NCBI RefSeq assembly: GCF_009389715.1
Contig: NW_024067676.1
Span: 563,501-627,500 of the forward strand
Origin: Phoenix dactylifera
Taxonomy: Eukaryota; Streptophyta; Magnoliopsida; Arecales; Arecaceae
DNA: 64,000 bases
Direction of reading: 5' to 3'
The notes under the pieces are model-generated. The model was not told where the DNA came from. It did no database searches and saw only the letters and a list, made by a program, of their open reading frames with translations. The position numbers and the translations under genes are program-made. Positions 1 to 11,528 of this stretch are shown here, piece by piece. Numbering within the stretch: position 1 is the first letter of the stretch; each line of letters opens with the position of its first letter.

Positions 1-1420
1 CTCGGCCCGATGATGGGCCTTGGCCTGGTCCAGGTCCAGCGGGCCCACGGCTTTGTTCGGCCCACGGATCTGGCTTGGGCCTGGGTCTTGGGGTCTGGTT
101 GGTGAATACGACGCTCGGCCTGCTATGGGGGCTGGCCCAGGGCCCGACTCGTGGGTCTGGGTTGGATTCGCCCCCCGCTGCACCTGGTACTGAGTCGACT
201 TGGTCGGCCGGGATGCCGCCGCCACACCGGTGTCCGAAGGCCCCGAATCCTTCCCGGCGACCCTCGTCGGACGAATTTCTTGGGCTTCCGTCACCCCTCA
301 GCATCCGGCGATGAGTCAGCCAGATCTGCCTCAGCCGACTCCGGAGTCGGTTTCACCGTGCTTGCCCGCCGAGACGCCTCAACCACCTCTGTCGTCTTCT
401 TCACTCCAATCGGAGCGCCACTGTTCCTCCAAAACCTCTGCCGGGGTACCGTCATCCACGGGCCAAAGGTCAGCCGATCCTCCACCACCTGCGGGGATGC
501 TTCCGACCCACTAGCTGGCTCGCCTTGTTCCTTTGTCACCTTGACCCCCGACTCCGCCCCCGTTTTCAGTCCCGGGGCCTGGAATCGGCAGTCGCCGGAT
601 TGGTGGCCCAAGCGGGCACACCGATAGCATAGCCCCGGCAGATCTTCATAGGCGAAGGTCTGCCAGAACTTCGCCTGCGCTCCCTGGACGATGGTTCCCA
701 GGAGCAGTGGTTGTCGGGAGTTGATTTCGACCTTCACCCTAGCATACCCAATGCGCCGCCTCTCACTAGAGAAACGGTCGAGCTCCAGGGGATTCCCCAC
801 CTCCACCACAATCACCTGGATAGCCTCCATATCCCAATACTCAACTGGAAGCCTTGGCAACCAAACCCAAACAACTGCTCGATTCACCAAATGGATGCCC
901 AGAATGAAATCGGGTATCCATTTTTCCATTGCCAATAACTGTCCCGCCACCAACCACGGCCCAGCAGCGAGCACCGCCGCCCGATCGTCGCCGAGGCAAA
1001 CCGGATGGTGACGAAGCCCTCCATCATAGGCAGAACCTCAACCTCATTCTTTAACTTTCCCCTGCTTCGGAGGTCCCGTGCCACCCCAGGCTCTTTGCAA
1101 TCACAGCCGTTTCCATCCAGAGGTTCCTGGCTGTCGACACCCGCTCTTCCGAGACCACCGCCACCCGAGGAAACCTCCGTTGCAGTTCCTCCAGCTCCGC
1201 CGCAGTGAGGCGGTGGGTGGGTTCCTCCGATCGACACACCATCCCTCCCGCCACCTCCGACCACAACGGAGTGGTCTTGGCCTGCCCAGGAGCAATGTGT
1301 GAGGGCCGAGACCTACCCGAGTCACCTGGCACCGCCGTGCCAGGGGCCGCCATGGCCGCACACCAGGTGTTTGAAGAAGGTTGCCCACCGCACGATTGTT
1401 GATGCAGCAAGGCGCTACTC
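1..1420 (-). mobile_element. Decayed LINE ORF1 (DUF4283 plus zinc knuckle), cut by the window edge
   Basis: This is the nucleic-acid-binding first ORF of a plant non-LTR retrotransposon, read on the minus strand. The segment at 974-291 reads through a DUF4283-like region (GPWLVAGQLLAMEKW, then VVWVWLPRLPVEYWD) and a CCHC knuckle with C-x2-C-x4-H-x4-C spacing (CYRCARLGHQSGDC). The upstream N-terminal part (LTAAELEELQRRFPRVAVVS) is in another frame at about 1240-1051, and a linking piece is in the third frame near 1060-890. At least two frameshifts therefore break the ORF. Below 290 the minus strand continues as proline- and arginine-rich sequence typical of the tail of such ORF1 proteins, and it runs off the left edge. 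The GC-rich plus-strand ORFs here are shadows. No ORF2 is visible in the window next to it, so the element extends leftward. It is a non-functional relic. Confidence 0.75.
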
Positions 1421-2817
1421 GACCCCGAAAACGCCTCCTTCAGCCCTAGGTGTTTACTTCAATAAATTGCTCCCTGTAATTACACTAGATAATATGAGAA
1501 TGTCAGGTTGATTAACAATTTATATTCAATTGTTACATAAATCTAGAGTCCCCAATAGAACATACTAGTATATAATGCTTATTGTTTATATACTAGCTAT
1601 CCCTATCAGCGGATGTATGAATAAGAATGCTAGATATGGCCAAATATATTATATTTGGTTATGTGCTTGGGCTATTGTGAGACACCATATTGGTGGATAT
1701 TCATGCATATATGCATTTGAAAAAAATGATATCATTGTACGTTGGTGACATATTAGTTGATGTTATGCTCCTCCACAAATTTGATGTTATTTTTGTCCAC
1801 TAATTTTGGCGAAGAGCATGGCTTTTAAGTATATTCTTTGTTTAAGTTGATGGCTATCCGCTTCTAAATTTATTTCCTGAACTATTGTAGAATTAAAAAT
1901 TATTGGTTGATTGCATATTGCTTTATGGTTGGACTGCTGAGCTGGTGGACTTGATCCAACCAATAATTCTTCGTTGCAGGACAATTCTTTGTCATTCAGA
2001 ATGAAAGACGCTGATCTTTAATTCATACATATTATTTTTTTTTTAATTTTTTGGTATATTTCGTGCATGAAATATAATCATTTATCTACAAAATATTACT
2101 TTAACAAGATTTTAAATTTTGTGAGATGGAAATATTCTAGTTATATTATAAAATAGAAGGGTCCCATCCCGGTGGCCAACCAGTGGTTGCCCTTTCTCTC
2201 CCTCTCTCCTCCTTTCTTCTTTTTTTCTCTCTGTTTTTTCTTTAGTGTACCTTTCCATTATTCTTCCTTCATTTTTTTTTCTTTCCTTTCTTTTCTCCAT
2301 CTTTCCTTTCTTTTCAACATCCTATTTGGTTTCATTGATTATCTTGGATTAAGACAATGCAAGCAAAATAGAGGCATGAGTTAAAAGAGGGAAAAAAAGA
2401 GAAAAAAAAGAGGGAGGAGTTACCGAACCTACTTTCCCTTTCCTTTTCTGTATTTATGTATTCACAAATCCTAATTTCTAGAATTTTAAATTTACCTAAT
2501 TTGTTTAATATCTTTCACTCTCTAAAGGAACAATGGCATGGTTTCCCCTTTCTGGCACCCTATAAATATGTTGATGCTGTTTAATTGTTTAAGACTTCCT
2601 CACCTACCTGGTCGTCTCTGTCCGGACCACGTTTGGACCACCATGGTTGACAATATACAGACAATCATTAATCATTTATGTTTAAGAAAAATTTACTTTT
2701 CTTTGAAGAGCCACTCTATATTCTATATATGTCCTCACACCAACCTTGACGCAATTTTCATTGGATAGGTGCAGCTATATTACTATGAGATGGAGTTTCC
2801 ACCTTATACTAGAAAAG
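1421..2817. other. Intergenic, no gene seen; polypyrimidine tract
   Basis: AT-rich sequence without a supportable ORF. A long C/T-rich tract lies at about 2190-2320, and the small ORFs on both strands there are composition artefacts. No intact terminal repeats were seen. Confidence 0.5.
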
Positions 2818-3313
2818 TAAGGCTGCAAATGAGTCGGGTTGATGGGTCAGGTTGACCCGTAACCCGACCCAACCCATTTTGGAGGATCTGTAAGGCTGGG
2901 TCGGATATTAAAATTAAATTCGTTCCATTTTTTGGGTCGGATCCTTAAGGGTCGGATGCTGAAATTGAACCGTTCCATTTTTTGTGTCGGGTCAAGGACC
3001 CGACCCGACCCATTTAAAATTTGAATAATTTTGGATTTTCAATCTTACGACCCGACCCAACTCGAATCTGTAAAATTATTTGGTCCCACGGGTTGCAATC
3101 CGAAATACAAGTTTTAAAGCCATGAATAGGTTGACCCGAATCAGACCCGATTTTTTTGGACCCAACCTGAATAACCCATTGGGTCAAAAATCATAGCGGT
3201 GGACCCAACTCGATTTTCTATCGGACGGATTTGAATCTAAAATTAAAACCCAAACAAGGAACCAGATTGGGTCGGGGTCACTCATGACCCAATCCGTCCC
3301 ATTTGCACTCTTA
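2818..3313. mobile_element. Non-autonomous TIR element (MITE-like), about 0.49 kb
   Basis: The two ends are imperfect inverted repeats. The left end reads TAAGGCTGCAAATGAGTCGG (from 2818). The right end, on the other strand, reads TTAAGAGTGCAAATGGGACG (from 3313). The interior has no ORF and is full of diverged GACCCGACCC / GGGTCGGGT motifs in both orientations. TAA/TTA at the two edges could be a 3-bp target duplication, but the termini are off by one base, so the superfamily (PIF/Harbinger or hAT) is not settled. Confidence 0.55.
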
Positions 3314-5421
3314 ATTAGAACTACAATTGAGTCTAGCCAAGTACCTTGAAATTTGACTCGAGATCGATCGAGATTTAATATCTAAGCTCAAATTTAACTT
3401 GATCACAAAAAAAAAAAAAAAAAAAAAAACTCGAGATTGACTCGACCTAAATATCAACCGAGCTCAAATTTAAACTCTAATCATTCTTTAAAAATATGAT
3501 TGAAATTAAAAATTAAATTAGATTTTATATATATATATATATATATATTATTTTAAAATATTAAATTAACAATATATATTATAAATAAAATATAATATTT
3601 GAAATACCCTCCCCCTTCCCTTCATGAAGCAACATATTGCACCTAGTCAACTACAAGTAAAAATGCTGGCAATGAACGTTATAAGCAAGACTTTTATACT
3701 CAGACCAAGGAATGGAGTATCATATGTTACCGAGAAACTAGCAGAATGTATCCTGCATGCCAACCAGCATCTAGAAGCATGACATAAGATTCTTGGACAA
3801 TGGATACTGATGAATTTGTTCATTGAATTCACTTGCCTGTCAGTGATACTGCATCAGAGAATTCTACCGTCAGTTCCCAACTTAAAAGCCAAATCATCCT
3901 TTGAGAAAGATCATCTTAGCAGTATATGGAAAACCTTTACAGCTTTTTTCTACAACAACAGTCCTTAAGCTACAAATCTTTCCTTGTACGATAAACCATT
4001 CAGTGGTCATCACCAAAAACCTGCATCCAGGAAGACCGTTCAGGCAATCCAAGTAATCGTAAAAGCCTATTCCTGGAAAAAGGAAGCACGGCATTATCCA
4101 AATTTGATTATTAGAATTTTCTTTTCTTTTAACTGGCTGCTGCTTCTGATCAATCCTGTAGGTTTAGGTGTTAAACCATTACAGACTCTACTCATTATTT
4201 CAGATAAGTTTAAGATCTTAACTTTTTAAGAGCCCTTTTCAATTTATGCCTATTTGTTAGTAGCTTGTGATGTACTTCGATCATGCTCTGATAGCACATG
4301 AAAAACCCTTGGAAACCATGGCAAGACATGTCTGGGCAATCTCAAATATCAATGAGGAGATCAGGGTATTAAATGGGACAAAATGAATTAGAAAATGAAA
4401 AAAAAATCCTAACATTTACAGACCCCCGGTGGCCTTGCATCTTAAAAAAAAGAACAGGCTCTAATCCTATGAGGCCTACTGAAGAAAAACATCATGACAC
4501 CTTCAGCCGAAAATGGTAGGCTGACAACCTGTTCACAAAAAAAGTGAAAGGTTCCACTAGCCTGAATTGCATGCAAGAATGTGCTGATGACTATAACCGA
4601 ACAGAAACCTGAATTGGAACTTAATAAATTTTTGATAATATCTATTTTACTCTCTACTCATAAGCATGTCTCTTTTATAGTAAGGGCATTTTAGTAAAAG
4701 TATTAAAAATGTATGCTTTTTTTTTTTCTTTCCAAACTTCCAAATAAGAGGAAAGAAAGTACTTTCTCTTCCCTTCTAAAACTCCCAAACAAGAAGAGAG
4801 GAAAGTCTATTCTATTCCATTCTTTTCTTTTTCTTTATTATTAAAATTTTTCTTTCTTTTTCTTTTCTCCCCAAAACTTCCAAACGGAGGCTAAATGTTA
4901 ACAGGATTTGCCAACCGCTCCATCACTTTCTGCGGATAATCAGAGCGAAGACACATCTGGCATCTCTGACCATTGGAAAATCCATATGGAAAATTTGCAT
5001 CGTGCCAAGTTGAAGTGCCTAAATTTAGCGGAGCATAAGATGGTCTCCAAGAATCGAGTAACTGCTACTTAGTTCATTAGAGGATGCACATGCTCCAAAT
5101 CACATGCTGTGGCCATGTTCAATGCATATCAGAGACAGAAGAAACTAAACCCGAACGGCAGAACCCCCAAATTCTAGAGCTCATCTGACTACCGTGGCAA
5201 CCAGGAGCAGTCCCCGCTAGATCCGGGAATCCACCTGCTGCTTGTCGGACCGTCGTCGGCTTCTTCCCAGTCACCGGCCGCTTCGACGGGCTGATCTCAC
5301 CTTGCTGGCCGCAGTCGAGGTGAGCGGCCGTGGCGAGTCGGGGAAGCCGTGAGCGGCGACGGGAACATGGTAAGCGATGGAGGGAGGGCTCTCCAGTGAG
5401 GGCCCTCGATGAGGAAGGGGC
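3314..5421. other. Intergenic with simple repeats; upstream region of the PPR gene
   Basis: It holds an A23 run (3407-3429) and a (TA)n microsatellite (about 3526-3549). A pyrimidine-rich stretch at about 4715-4875 ends in a CCAAACGGAGGC motif that looks like one end of an old DNA transposon. From about 5140 the sequence becomes GC-rich, as expected for the 5' side of the intronless PPR gene. No convincing ORF was found. Confidence 0.45.
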
Positions 5422-7241
5422 ATGGCCCTTGCTTTGGTGCCACCACCCCACGCCATGAAGAAACTCCCGTCTTCTCCGTTTCCCGACTACACTCCTTTCC
5501 TCATTCGCCGCCTCCGAGCCTCGCTCGACCTTGCCTTCGTCGCGTCCACCCATTCCAAGCTCCTCAAGTCAGGCGGCTCCTCCGCCACCTCCCCCGGCAA
5601 CCACCTCATCAACGCCTACCTCCGCTGCGAGGCCCTCGCCGACGCGCAGAAGGTGTTCGACGAAATGCCTGAGACGAACGTTGTAACCTGGACGTCGCTC
5701 ATGACCGGCTACGTCAACGCCGGCAGGTCCGACCGCGCCGTCTCTCTCTTCCATTCAATGGGCAACCACCAAGTCCTTCCAAATTCTTTCACCCTCGCTA
5801 CGGCCATCGACGCGTGCTCCCGCCTTGCCGACCTTAAATCAGGCCGACAAGTCCATGCTCGAGTCGCGACTTCCGGCCTGCAGTCCGATCTCGTAGTCTC
5901 GACTGCTCTCATCAACATGTATGGAAAATCCAACAGCGTCACCGATGCCCGTAAAGTCTTCGATGGCATGATCGATAAGAATGTCATTTCTTGGGGCTCG
6001 ATGATCTCAGCTTACACTCAGAATGCTTGTGGCCACGAGGCAATTGCTCTGTTCACTGAATTCCTCTGGGAAGTCTCATCATCGTCGAAATTAGCTCCCA
6101 ACCACTTCATGTTCTCGAGCGTCATCAACGCTTGCGCTAGCGTGGGCAGGCTCGGCATGGGAAGATCGACGCATGCAGCTGTGATCCGACATTGCTACGA
6201 CGGAAATGATGTGATCGCAGGTGCGCTGATCGACATGTATGGGAAGTGTGGATGCATCGATTCGTCGAGAAAAGTGTTCGATGGTATTGCACGTCCCTCA
6301 TTGGTTCCATACACCTCCATGATCGTGACTGCAGCAAAGTACGGGCTTGGGAAGTGCTCGCTAGACTTGTTCGAGGAGATGGTCCGACAAGGGGTGATGC
6401 CGAATAGCATCACTCTCCTCGGCGTCCTCCATGCTTGCAGCCACTCCGGTCTCGCAGACACGGGACTTCGGTACCTAAATTCGATGAGCAGTAGCTACAA
6501 CATAGCACCAAGCGTGAAGCACTATACCTGCGCCGTCGACATGCTCGGCCGTGCAGGCCGTCTCGACGAGGCCTACGAGCTGTTGAAGGAAGTGCGAGCG
6601 GAGGGTGATGAGGCGTTGATGCTGTGGAGCGCATTGCTCTCGGCGAGCAGGACGCATGGGAGGTTGGGCCTCGCGGTTGAGGCCAGCGAGAGGCTGGCGG
6701 GGTTCGACCGGGACGTCGCAGGCGCCTACGTTGCCATGTCAAATGCTTATGTTTCAGTTGGGCAGTGGGAGAGTGCGGAGAAGGTTTGGAAGGAGATGAG
6801 GCGGCGAGGGATTCGCAAGGAACCCGGGTGCAGTTGGGTGGAGATAAAGGACGCTGCTTTTGTGTTCTACGCCGGGAAGGCCTCGGCAGCAGGCGAGAGG
6901 GAATGGGAGGTGGTGGAAATATTGAGGGAGTTGGAGGAGAGGATGAGAGAGAGGGGGTATGATGGTGGGGGTAATGGATGGGTGTCTGATGAAATGGTGG
7001 AAGGGGAGGGAAAGAGATTGATGGTCGGAGTGCACAGTGAAATGCTTGCTCTGGGGTTTGGGCTGATAGCTTCTCCCCCAGGAGTGATCATCAGGTGATG
7101 AAGAACCTGAGGATGTGTGGGGACTGTCACGAGGCATTCAAGCTGATCAGCGATATTGTGGGGAGGGAGTTTGTGGTGAGGGACTTGAATAGGTTTCACC
7201 ACTTTAGGCATGGCTTTTGCACTTGCGGGGATTACTGGTGA
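5422..7241 (+). CDS. DYW-class pentatricopeptide repeat protein, frameshifted before the DYW tail
   Basis: PLS-type PPR proteins bind organellar RNA, and their DYW domain acts in C-to-U editing. From the ATG at 5422 (a second Met is 11 codons on) the frame stays open to the TGA at 7096-7098. It shows an N-terminal targeting-like segment and tandem PPR motifs ([40 protein letters not shown]). E/E+ motifs follow ([23 protein letters not shown]), then the start of the DYW domain with HSEMLA. The rest of that domain ([18 protein letters not shown] up to CTCGDYW) is intact in another frame, 7098-7238, stop 7239-7241. One extra G in AGGTGATG (7093-7100) would join them into about 606 residues. The gene is intronless, as usual for the family. 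The order of motifs resembles Arabidopsis At4g15720 (REME2); that orthology is from memory and uncertain. As read, the product ends at residue 558 and lacks the CxxCH and DYW parts. Confidence 0.9.
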
Positions 7242-7593
7242 TTGCAATTCGACTACAACCAAAGTCGAACTTGGAGTAGTGAGAGCCAGCAGAGTGGCTA
7301 CTGTCATTAGATGGATCCAGCAGAGTGTGGAAGGAGTGGGTGATTACTATATGCTCCTCAGGGATATTCGAAAGATGGTGACGGTGGATGGCCTTGCAGG
7401 CCAATTATGTGTATCGAAAGGCCAATGGGGTAGCAGATTGGGTAGTTTTTTATATGACTAACCATTCTAAAAAAACACTATGGCTAGAGGAGAACGGGCT
7501 ATCCAGTGCGTTCCGGAACTTGTTATCTTTTGATTTTTTTTGGATATATTCGCACTCGCTATGTATGATACATTTGGTTCAGCAAAAAAAAAT
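7242..7593 (+). mobile_element. 5'-truncated LINE 3' end with RNase H relic and poly(A) tail
   Basis: Immediately after the PPR stop, two overlapping frames encode a decayed RNase H tail of a plant LINE: TVIRWIQQSVEGVGDYY, then ANYVYRKANGVADWVVFY and LWLEENGLSSAFRNLLSFDF. A frameshift lies between about 7385 and 7400. The segment ends with TTGGTTCAGC followed by an A9 run (7585-7593), the expected polyadenylated 3' end. A closely related relic lies at 42541-42830. No target-site duplication was recognised. Confidence 0.7.
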
Positions 7594-7798
7594 AGAGTTT
7601 TGAAAGTTTTCAGCACCAAACTGAAGTAGGCTCCTTCCTAAAATGATTTCCTAAGTTTGTTTGGCAAAAGAGCAGTTACACAAAATATGATCTATATCTT
7701 CCTGTTCACCACCATATATCAACATGTATACCCCAGCCACAGTAAATGAACTCTTGGGGCTGTTTGAATCTTCCACAAGGCTTTGAAAATTGTAAAAA

Positions 7799-8054
7799 AA
7801 TATAAAAATATATAAATAAATCTACCTCATCCTATCAGCTTAAACTTTTAGGACAAGTGGTGATTTCAACATGGTATCAAAGCAGAGGTCCTGAGTTTGA
7901 ACCCTGTCTCCGCACTCTTTAACTCCATTATTAAAATTTCACATGTTGGGCTCGCCCATTAAAGAAAAATCTGGCCCATATGTGAGGAGAAGTATAAAAA
8001 AATATATAAAAAAATCTATCTCATTCTATCAGCTTAAGCTTTTAGGACAAGTAG
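7799..8054 (+). mobile_element. TRIM-like miniature LTR element relic with primer-binding site
   Basis: Two direct repeats of about 62 bp (7799-7860 and 7993-8054) share the core CTTTTAGGACAAGT. Between them is TGGTATCAAAGCAGAGG (from 7872), which matches the start of a plant initiator-Met tRNA primer-binding site (TGGTATCAGAGC). It follows ..TTTCAACA, which suits an LTR ending in CA. The 3' copy may begin at TGTTGGGCTCGCCC (7944), so the 5' copy looks truncated. The internal region is only about 70 bp and has no coding capacity. This fits a terminal-repeat retrotransposon in miniature. Confidence 0.5.
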
Positions 8055-8239
8055 TTTGTGCTGCACTATTCGACCGAACTTTAATATCCTTTGAACTATG
8101 TTGAGGAATGGCAATTGATCCAATCTCGTAAGCTAATCCCATAGGGCAAAGTTGTTGCATCGCTAATATTTGTAAATTGTATTGCATAAGCTTATTAGGC
8201 TGGATTCCTTCCTTGACTTGCTAAGCATCATCTTTCTTC

Positions 8240-9600
8240 AGCACTAGAACAATATAGGGTTTTTTTTGTAATCCTCAGGCATACTTCCCAACTCAATTAC
8301 CTCCTTGACGCTGGCCACCAAGTCCACCTTTATGATGTTCCAGAAAGCTTTCTCTGATGCAAGGCTCTTCATAGTAGCTTCGATCTCCTCCTCCATGATA
8401 TCAGCAATTAGCCTTTCATTATCCTCCTGGTTTAGATAATTATGCGCCCGGGGAAGATCGAAGGATCCCTCAACATGGTGGATTCTCCCTTGAGGCGACC
8501 TCTGTTGTTTCCTCAGTAACATCCTCTCCTACCAATCTTGTGACTTGTTTGTCCATCTACGCAGCATAGTAGTATGATGGGAGAAATTGTATTCATATCT
8601 TCTTCCTTCCACCGCGGCAATCCAGATTTTTGTCGCCAAAACATCTCCTGCTGTGTTAATACTTTATCATGCTCCCTCAGTTTGTTGAATAGAATCGCAT
8701 ACCTCTCTTCCTTCAACGCACTAACAATGACATCCTCCTTTTGTAACTTTTGAATTTCTTTCTCTAATTTCTCTGCTTTCTTGAGAAGATTACCTACTTC
8801 TCTCTTATTCCAATTGATTAATGACCGCTAAACTGATTTCAGTAATTTGATAAATTTGAAAGCTGGTTGCCATGCTCTTCTCACAACTTCCCGCACAACA
8901 TTACAGCTTAACCAAAATCGTTGGAACCTGAAGGGAGAGAATTGTCTATTCCTATGTTGTTGTAGCTGCACCACTATAGGGCAGTGATCTGCTACAATCC
9001 GGGGAAGATGAGTAATCCGAGTTTCTAGGCATAAGCTGAGCCAATTACTGGTCACCAGGGCTCATCAAGCCTTTCTCAGGCTCTTGCCCGACCCTGCTTA
9101 TTGTTGCACCATATAAAAAGAATTCCAAAGTATCTCGGATCTAGTAAGCCTTTGTCTCTGACAAAATTCTAAAAATCCTTAATCTCTCTCTTCAATTGGA
9201 AGGGCTTGCCACCTTCTTTTTCTCCTGTGCTTCTTTAATTATATTAAAATCACCAAGTAAGATCATAGGAGCATTCAGGGAGAGGACCTTCTAAAGGCCA
9301 GAACCAGAGACCCAAACTCTAAAGGCCTGATCCTTTCCCAGCTGCTGAGCAGGCAGAACATCTTTTACTCAAGTCCGTTTGGTTTTGTTTCCATCCAGCT
9401 TAATTGGCTCCATTCTATTCTCCACAATCAAAACCTTATGAACTGGTCCTTTGCGCACCAACACTTTTATTTGGCGATGGCTTCTGCTCATCCTTCTTAG
9501 ATCCACAACACCTGTTTCATCAACCAGCATATCTGAAACGTGGCTAGGTGGCCTATGCTAATTGGTCCTACCATGATCAGTGGAACCATCACGAACCGTC
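8240..9600 (-). mobile_element. Decayed LINE ORF2 (endonuclease to start of reverse transcriptase)
   Basis: Read on the minus strand from about 9600 to 8240. It gives a broken endonuclease segment (LLGDFNIIKEAQ near 9270), the endonuclease end ITHLPRIVADHCPIVVQL (about 9010), a linker with LFNKLREHDKVLTQQEMFWRQK, and the N-terminal reverse-transcriptase region EEEIEATMKSLASEKA..FWNIIKVDLVASVKEVIELGSM. Stops and frame changes separate these blocks. The conserved PGPDG block expected between SEKA and FW is missing, so a deletion lies there. Catalytic reverse-transcriptase motifs are absent. Confidence 0.75.
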
Positions 9601-11528
9601 CGATTCAGAACATGTTGAGCCATACCGGCGGCAGATTGGAACGTACTGATTAATAGGGAAAATGGTGGATGGAGTACCAAAATCTTATCATTATTATCAG
9701 TAAAAAAACATTTTTGTTGGCTTTACTTCCTGGGAGGATTAAGGTGGCTTTCTATGACCACGAAATTACAGGTTACAATTTAGGGTGCAATTCTTGTTAG
9801 TTTAAGCCGAACCTAACTTGACTTAACCCATTGTTTGGATCGAGCTGAGAATCCCCCTCCAAATGACCTGATTCTATATGACCCAATCTAGCATGATTGA
9901 ACCAAAGAAATATTTGAATTGAATATCTATGTTTAGGTTTGAAATTATCGAGTTTGGTTGAATGCGGTCATTTATTTTGTTTATCATGTTGGGCTAGGGT
10001 TAACTCTTAACCCAGTCTGCCCTACAAAAAATTGGAACATATCCAATGCCCTGCAATTTAACTAGCCTAATAGTTAGCTCGTCGCACTTAAACCTATCAT
10101 ATCAGACCAAACAAGAAATTTTTACCTGTAGCACTCAACTAAGGTATCGAGCGATGAATTGACACCTAAAATGCCAGCTGCATGAGCCATGATATATAAA
10201 CTAACAACCCTGTCGCACCATTAACATGGTTAGGTTTGCTATTATTTAATCACAACTTGGTCGCCATTAGTCTGATTAAACTAACACATAGGTGATCTAG
10301 GAAATTGAGGGGGTTGACAAAAGATCATGCGGCGAAGATCTTGGGATCCATAAAGTTTGGGGGAAATTTTGAGTGATCTTGTTGTTGGGGTTACAAAAAA
10401 TAAAAATTGTAGAACTGCAGACTCTAACCATGCTATATCCTAGGTTGAGACTTTCTTTCTTTACACTACTAATCATTCTTTTTATGGTCTTAGTTTTTCT
10501 TATGTGGTTCGTAGGATCCATAGAACTCTGGTCTACCTAGCTGCATGGGGGGTGACTTTAGGTAGGTCAACTTCTCGAAGGATGGGATTGCCCAAATGTC
10601 AAAATTTCTTAAACAATTTCAACCTGCAGCTTGTGTTATGTTACTTCGTGGAGCATAGAGGAGTAGGTTTACACATCCAATTTATATAAACTAGTTGGTT
10701 TGGGCTCAGCTCTGGTTAAGCTTAACCTGATTTGTTGCAGCCATAATTCGGATCAGCTTGGATTACGATCGGGTCGGGTTAATATTAACCTACCTAAGTT
10801 AGAATATAGTGTACAGGCTCAAGAAGCAACCAACCATGCCATCTATTTCTCTAGTGGCACTGCCAACCTGATGCAACTCTAACGAAATTAGTTGGAATTC
10901 GACATGACGAAATCATCGTCACAGGTTCAAGTAATCAAAGCATGCATATAGACCCATAGATCCAACCTGAATAATAACATTAGGTCAAAAATTGAATCAT
11001 GCGATAAGTGCAGTTTGGGTTAGCCTAACCTAGTTCAAACTGCCCTAAGCTGAAAGTTCTTCTAGTCCATGGGCTCAATTTTTCTAACGTGATCTAGAAC
11101 ATTATATCTGTTGAATCAGATTTTGCTAATTTTTCATGAAATTTTAAATGAAGAAGGCATAGATGACATCATAAATTAGGGCTTAATTATAAGAGGCTGC
11201 AAATGACTCAGCTCCATTTAGTGTATCATTTGCTTGCATGGAATGCCAGCCTCTATTGATTGAGAGAATCAATGGATTGCAACTATAGAATGAGCATAGG
11301 TAGAAATTAACAGTTAAAATTTCATTCATAAATTAAAAATTTGTTAGTTAATTCTTTAATTAAAAAGAAAAAGGCTTTATTTTCTTGAATATTAGTTGCT
11401 TGGTCATCAACCGTTGTGCGACTTTCATTCATTATCTCCTTAATTCAATCAGTATATCAACTAGGAAAGTCTCATATATAGTTTTGTTGTAGTGGTGGTT
11501 TCCACAAAGGCTCTATTTCATAGGGAAA
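9601..11528. other. Intergenic, no gene seen
   Basis: Short ORFs only, on both strands. Diverged GGTTAACC / AACCTGA motifs at about 9790-11080 recall the low-copy repeats near 2.9 kb, but no ends could be defined. Confidence 0.4.

Noticed and set aside
151-627. Plus-strand ORF of 158 codons in GC-rich DNA
   Set aside because: It is antisense to the LINE ORF1 and shows no domain.
7871-7900. Possible tRNA gene or SINE box B (GGTCCTGAGTTTGAACCC)
   Set aside because: The motif follows a retroviral-type primer site and lacks a box A and any cloverleaf; the TRIM reading fits better.
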